64,000 bases of DNA, taken from the NCBI GenBank assembly GCA_958510875.1, contig OY294069.1:1302001-1366000 (forward strand), given 5' to 3'. The stretch comes from Endomychus coccineus (lineage: Eukaryota; Arthropoda; Insecta; Coleoptera; Endomychidae). Under the pieces are notes generated by a model. It ran no database searches, was not told the origin of the DNA, and saw nothing but the letters and a program-made list of their open reading frames with translations. The position numbers were made by a program, and so were the translations under genes. Below, piece by piece: positions 59,980 to 64,000 of this stretch; the first letter of the stretch is position 1, and each line of letters begins with the position of its first letter.

Positions 59980-60439
59980 GGAAACCATGGAATCCATGCT
60001 TGCCGAACAACACTACCTACGCTCCCCGTTGCGGCCTTTCGCCGAACTCGACACGCACAATAACAACCTCTCCTTCGAAGAGAAGGCCATCTTGGCCGCA
60101 CGATCTCAATTGTTCCTACGGGCGGCGGCCGCGGCCGCGTCGCCATACGGTTCCTTGATGGGTGGTCTATACGGAGCCGCAGCGTCTCCAAGTAACGTAC
60201 CGCCGGGCGTGTTATGGAATCAATGGGCATGTTTAGGACCGTCGCTTCTGGCTGCCCAGCAACACCAGAATCAGTTGTCGGTGTTGGCGGCGGCCGGTGG
60301 ATCGCAGATGCAGTCTCCCATTTCGCCGATAGCGAGGCCGTTGGCTCATCACAGATATTCGCCCTACGCTCCAGCCCCGCGATCTTCGCCCGATACGAGC
60401 CTGAGGGACGATAGGGATTCGCCGAGTAGCCCTTCTTAA
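59980..60439 (+). CDS. H15: T-box factor (Tbx20/H15-midline class), last coding exon with stop
   Basis: Terminal coding exon, about 153 residues, stop TAA at 60437-60439. It starts after TGTTTCCAG (59979) and continues the conserved post-T-box motif ETMESMLAEQHYLRSPLRPF, the insect counterpart of the Tbx20 segment ending SYARSPIRTYG. The rest is a fast-evolving regulatory tail: an Ala run near residue 45 of the exon, Gln-rich AQQHQNQL, Pro/Ser-rich SPISPIARPL and a charged C-terminus. GC content rises sharply here relative to the AT-rich intron, and no break is present. Family knowledge suggests such tails carry transcriptional repression or activation functions; none can be assigned from sequence alone. 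Confidence 0.92.
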
Positions 60440-60780
60440 GAACGCGCGCGCTTTTGTCTCCCCTGTTCGTGATATAAGCGAATCGTCTTGTGAGAGGGTA
60501 CAGTGTAAATAATGTTGGTTTCACTTGGATCGGCGAATTGGTACGAGAAATTTAACGCGTATAACTGGACAACTATGTTTTATTAGAATTGTTGTTGATT
60601 TTAATATCTTCGAAGAATGCGCAACGTAAATATCCAGGAGTATCGAAGTTCTACAATAGAACAATAATTGTATGCTTTTCACTGACTGAAGATGGCAACC
60701 TATTCACCAAACTACGTACGAGGGTAGCACCAAAAATTCTCGACCTGACTATGAAAGTAACGGCTAGACAATAAATAGTA
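60440..60780 (+). other. Presumptive 3'UTR start of the T-box gene
   Basis: Sequence immediately after the TAA stop, with no further coding similarity. The first AATAAA hexamer is at 60770-60775 and a second is at 61076-61081. Either, or a later one, could be the poly(A) signal. The transcript end cannot be fixed from sequence alone. Confidence 0.4.
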
Positions 60781-63060
60781 ATTTACAAGGATGGAAAATG
60801 TATTATTAAAGTAACGTATTAAATGTTTATGGACGAGACGAGGAACGAGCTAAGTCTGGAATTTCTAAATGGCTACCTACTTCAATGGTATTTTAAGGAC
60901 TTGTGTCGTGAACTAGTCTATTCCATACAGTTTTACAAAAATAACGAATTTAAAATTTCATTCACTAGTCACTAATAGCGCACATTCTACCGTCAAGAAA
61001 ATTGACCGTGCATCTTGTTCAGGCAACGTAAACAGAAGAAATTTAGTGTAAAAGGAATTGGTAAAAATGATTCCAAATAAATCCTCTAGAGTTACGACGA
61101 AAAAAACACTCCGTGTTCTGGATCTATGCCAGACAGGAAGTTTTTCGCGTTGCCTTCGTATTTAAATTTCAATGTGGTTTTCGGATGCATTTATTTGATG
61201 CAACACTATATTTTCCAAATTCGATAACATCTGAATTTGGACATATATTAATTATTATGAGTTGAAACCTACGTAACATGACCATAGTGAATAGTTCACC
61301 ATTTTCAGCAAAGCTGAACACATATTTAGAGACAATCAAGACCCATTTTTACCCATTTTTCGAATACATCCTGATATTTTTAGACCAATATTGAAATTGG
61401 TATCTTGTCTTCTTGATAATTTGCGAGAAGCTTTACGATTAAACAAGTTATATCGACGTTGCATCTTCAAAACAAAACATATATTCGGTTTTCAATATTA
61501 AGAGAAGATTCAACTCGTCTCTAAATAATATGTTTTCATACCAGTCATCGTAAGTGAAACACCCTGTATATTCGAATGATTTGGTCGTACTCAATTTGTA
61601 CATATCTGTAGAAATATATAATATAAAGTGCTTTAAAGACATTGTATATATTAATACATCTACTAATTCCAAATTTACATCGCAGTAGCGATATTAATGA
61701 AATGTCGGATCTGTAAATGTCTGTAAATATTATATTCATAATTTATTATACTTAATGTACGATCAACGTTTCCGAACTGCTGTCTCTCAACAACCAGAAA
61801 CATTAAGGAGATCATTTATAATTAATTGTATTCCTATAGAAACAAACTATCAGTTGGTGCTGTTGAGTGACATAACCGGCCTGTAGATCTCTAGAACACA
61901 TTATTAATTGTTTATAAAATTCGCTTTGAATTGTACTTATTGGATTAACTCTACCTACGCGAGTGTATGCCTAAGTTGTCTTCAGTTTGGGCATATGCCT
62001 CGATTCATTGTAAACTTCCGAAATAAAATTACAGTTTTGAAAGTGTTGTTTTAATATTGTAATTAACCTAATTAACCAGTACTGTGGCCATGTTATTATA
62101 TTCTTCGCATCGACAAGTACAGGTACGTCACTTTGATCATTCTCTAAGCCGGCTGATAATGGTCCCAAAGAAGAAACTTTACTCACACGTTTGTTTTTCG
62201 ATGGGATGGCCCTCCTATGAAATTCTCAATAACTTTTAAGCTAGGATGGATGCTATTATGCTAACAAAAGGATAGTGAGGGATGTTAATGTTAGTCAAAA
62301 TAGTGTAGATGGGTTCAGAAAGGATATTTTCACACCGTTTACTCAGAATAAGTTCTACATATTAGTGGAGGAAGTGAAAATTTGAATAAATTAAAAGATA
62401 TAAGTCATAACACCCGTTAATTATGCCCTTGGGCATTTGTCCGAGATCCTTTTGAAAATTCCATAATACGGAAGATAGATATGTCTTTATGTGTTCCTTA
62501 ACGGAGTCTCCTACGATACCATGGTAGCCAACGCAGTCGCACCTGGGGCTTTGGGGATCGACTAAGGTCGTCTCCAGGGTAATGGTGAAAACATCTTTTG
62601 CAATTAAATGAGACTTGTGAGTAAGGTTCTTTTGAGGTTGTTGTTTGTGAGAATATCTCTAGAAAGTTTCACTCTATTGCAGAAGATATGTTTAATACAA
62701 CTTTTGAGTGAGAATATCATGGACTTATAAAATGGCATTGTCTCCAATAGAATAGTTGATGTTAAATGGTAAGGAAAAGAACATAGTAACAGCCACACAT
62801 TCTTCCCAGAAGATGAGGTATACCCTTCTTAAAGAGAGTTGCAAATACTGGCTAGTTATTGTGAGAGGAGGAAACTTCGATTCGTTTTCGGAAGTGACGC
62901 TAACGCCCATCATACACAATGAGGTCACAAGGACCTTAACAAAAGAATTTTTGGTGCAGGAAAAACTTCAGATACATAAATAAGCAACAGTAAAAAGAAT
63001 ACCACCGTACACCGTATAACACCGGCAGAGGCATGATTGCATGAAGCACTAGCAAAGGGC
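60781..63060. other. Downstream flank or long 3'UTR, nothing recognised
   Basis: AT-rich, no gene or repeat seen. An isolated ACACCCTGTATA word near 61560 resembles Tc1-like element ends but has no partner. Confidence 0.45.
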
Positions 63061-63076
63061 AGGATAGATATCGACA

Positions 63077-63830
63077 ATGCTTCACAGAAAACTGACGGAA
63101 TTCATACAGAGGGTGCTGAGCAGAAAGTGTAGCTCCTTCTGGAAACCCATCTTCCAGGTTTTAGCTACAACGAACCATTGGAACTTAACAAGATTTCTCG
63201 TAGACCATCTATGGAAGATTGGAGTAACGCGACGAAGATTTGCCCTTCAGAATAGACGGTGTTTTCCCGGCCCTCCTATAGAGGGGAATAGGGCGATCAC
63301 ATCAACACTCAAGAGAATTCATAGGAGCCGTCTAGCTTTGGGGTATATCTCCCGAATTTGGTGTAGGGCGGAGGTGTGTTATTTATACCAAAAAATGAGT
63401 AAAAGAGACTCAACTCTTCCCAAATCCTACATACATATAAGTCCAACATATCTTATCTTGAAGAAATTAGAAAAAAATAGTGGATAATTTTATTGGAAAC
63501 ACAGTAGTGGAAGATAAACCCTTCCACTGCTTTCAGCATGCATACAAAGCGGGTAGATCAACCGACATCGCACTGTATCAGCTGACACATGAAATAGAGA
63601 AGGCGCTAAAACAGAGAAAAATAGCTTTGTGCTTTATTCGACATTGAGGGAGCCTTCGATCATACGCTGGTATAAAGGTCTCCATCGAGAGGAGGAAAAT
63701 GAACTGTGGACCAAACTTCATCCAGATGGATAGGGGAAATGCTATGGACCAGAAGAGCTTTGACAAAGATAGGAGAAAGAACCATTCATGTGAACACAAC
63801 ATGGGGATGCCCGCAGGTGCGACGTAGCTG
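63077..63830 (+). pseudogene. LINE reverse transcriptase (motifs 0-4), decayed
   Basis: Reads LQNRRCFPGPPIEGNRAITS, LKRIHRSRLALGYISRIWCR, AEVCYLYQKMSKRDSTLPKS (RT motifs 0-1), then in shifted frames HAYKAGRSTDIALYQLTHEI, EKALKQRKIAL and IEGAFDH (motif 3, first catalytic Asp), and near 63740-63830 IGERTIHVNTTWGCPQ (motif 4). It resembles the I/Loa/R1-type family with GRSTD and GCPQG. It is truncated by the foldback repeat at about 63830. Confidence 0.8.
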
Positions 63831-63834
63831 GAAT

Positions 63835-64000
63835 CCGGCACCAGAATCCGTGATCAGCAACCCAAAAACCTCCCGAGTAAGAAATACTGGGCTATTTCGG
63901 TTATATCTGGGCATTTTCTTTTCATATTGAATTTCAGCTTCTGAAAGTGCATTCAAAGAGACGCATTTTCCTCTATAGAAATGCAAAATTGAACGTCAAT
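63835..64000. repeat. 137-bp-monomer foldback family, partial copy at right edge
   Basis: AGAATCCGTGATCAGCAACC CAAAAACCTCCCGAGTAAGA near 63841, then CTGAAAGTGCATTCAAAGAG and an AAATGCA word, in the same order as at 7380-7510 and 26170-26310. It runs off the window and interrupts the LINE to its left. Confidence 0.7.

Noticed and set aside
61555..61575. ACACCCTGTATA resembling a Tc1-like element end
   Set aside because: No inverted partner within reach and no transposase nearby.

Overview
The window looks like nuclear DNA from an insect. It is AT-rich and has spliced genes, long introns and many degraded transposable elements. A beetle is plausible, but nothing in the sequence proves the order. 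Essentially the whole window is one gene on the + strand: a T-box transcription factor of the Tbx20 class (H15/midline in insects). Five coding exons can be placed: 278-587, 42013-42286, 43230-43391, 59837-59913 and 59980-60439. They are joined by consensus GT-AG splice sites with matching phases. They encode about 427 residues: a Ser/Pro-rich linker, the complete T-box and the C-terminal tail with its stop codon. The start codon and N-terminus lie to the left of the window.

The space between exons is mobile DNA. Intron 1 (about 41.4 kb) holds a 30-bp minisatellite, Jockey-like and R1-like LINE remnants, foldback repeats built on a ~137-bp monomer, an internally deleted mariner, tRNA-like repeats and a 3.3-kb element with ~970-bp terminal inverted repeats. 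It also holds three copies of a non-autonomous Helentron-like element that keep the last Pif1 helicase motif and an endonuclease domain, a complete Tc1/mariner-superfamily element with 170-bp inverted repeats and TA duplications, and a ~1.4-kb satellite of 31-bp monomers with higher-order structure. Intron 2 (943 bp) has no recognisable element. Intron 3 (about 16.4 kb) holds LINE pieces, a pogo/Tigger-like transposase fragment, a ~260-bp diverged tandem repeat, a candidate hammerhead ribozyme of the Penelope-element type and a second mariner remnant. Intron 4 is only 66 nt and is open in frame.

Downstream of the stop codon are a presumptive 3'UTR, about 2.3 kb without recognisable features, a LINE reverse transcriptase fragment and, at the right edge, another copy of the foldback monomer.

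No transposon open reading frame appears fully intact. Copy C of the Helentron-like family (34629-35887) keeps all the expected endonuclease residues and is inserted inside a LINE, which dates it as younger than that LINE. The most informative points for follow-up are the hammerhead-like motif, the foldback family, the higher-order satellite, the fixed junction in the Helentron-like family and the in-frame mini-intron of the T-box gene.
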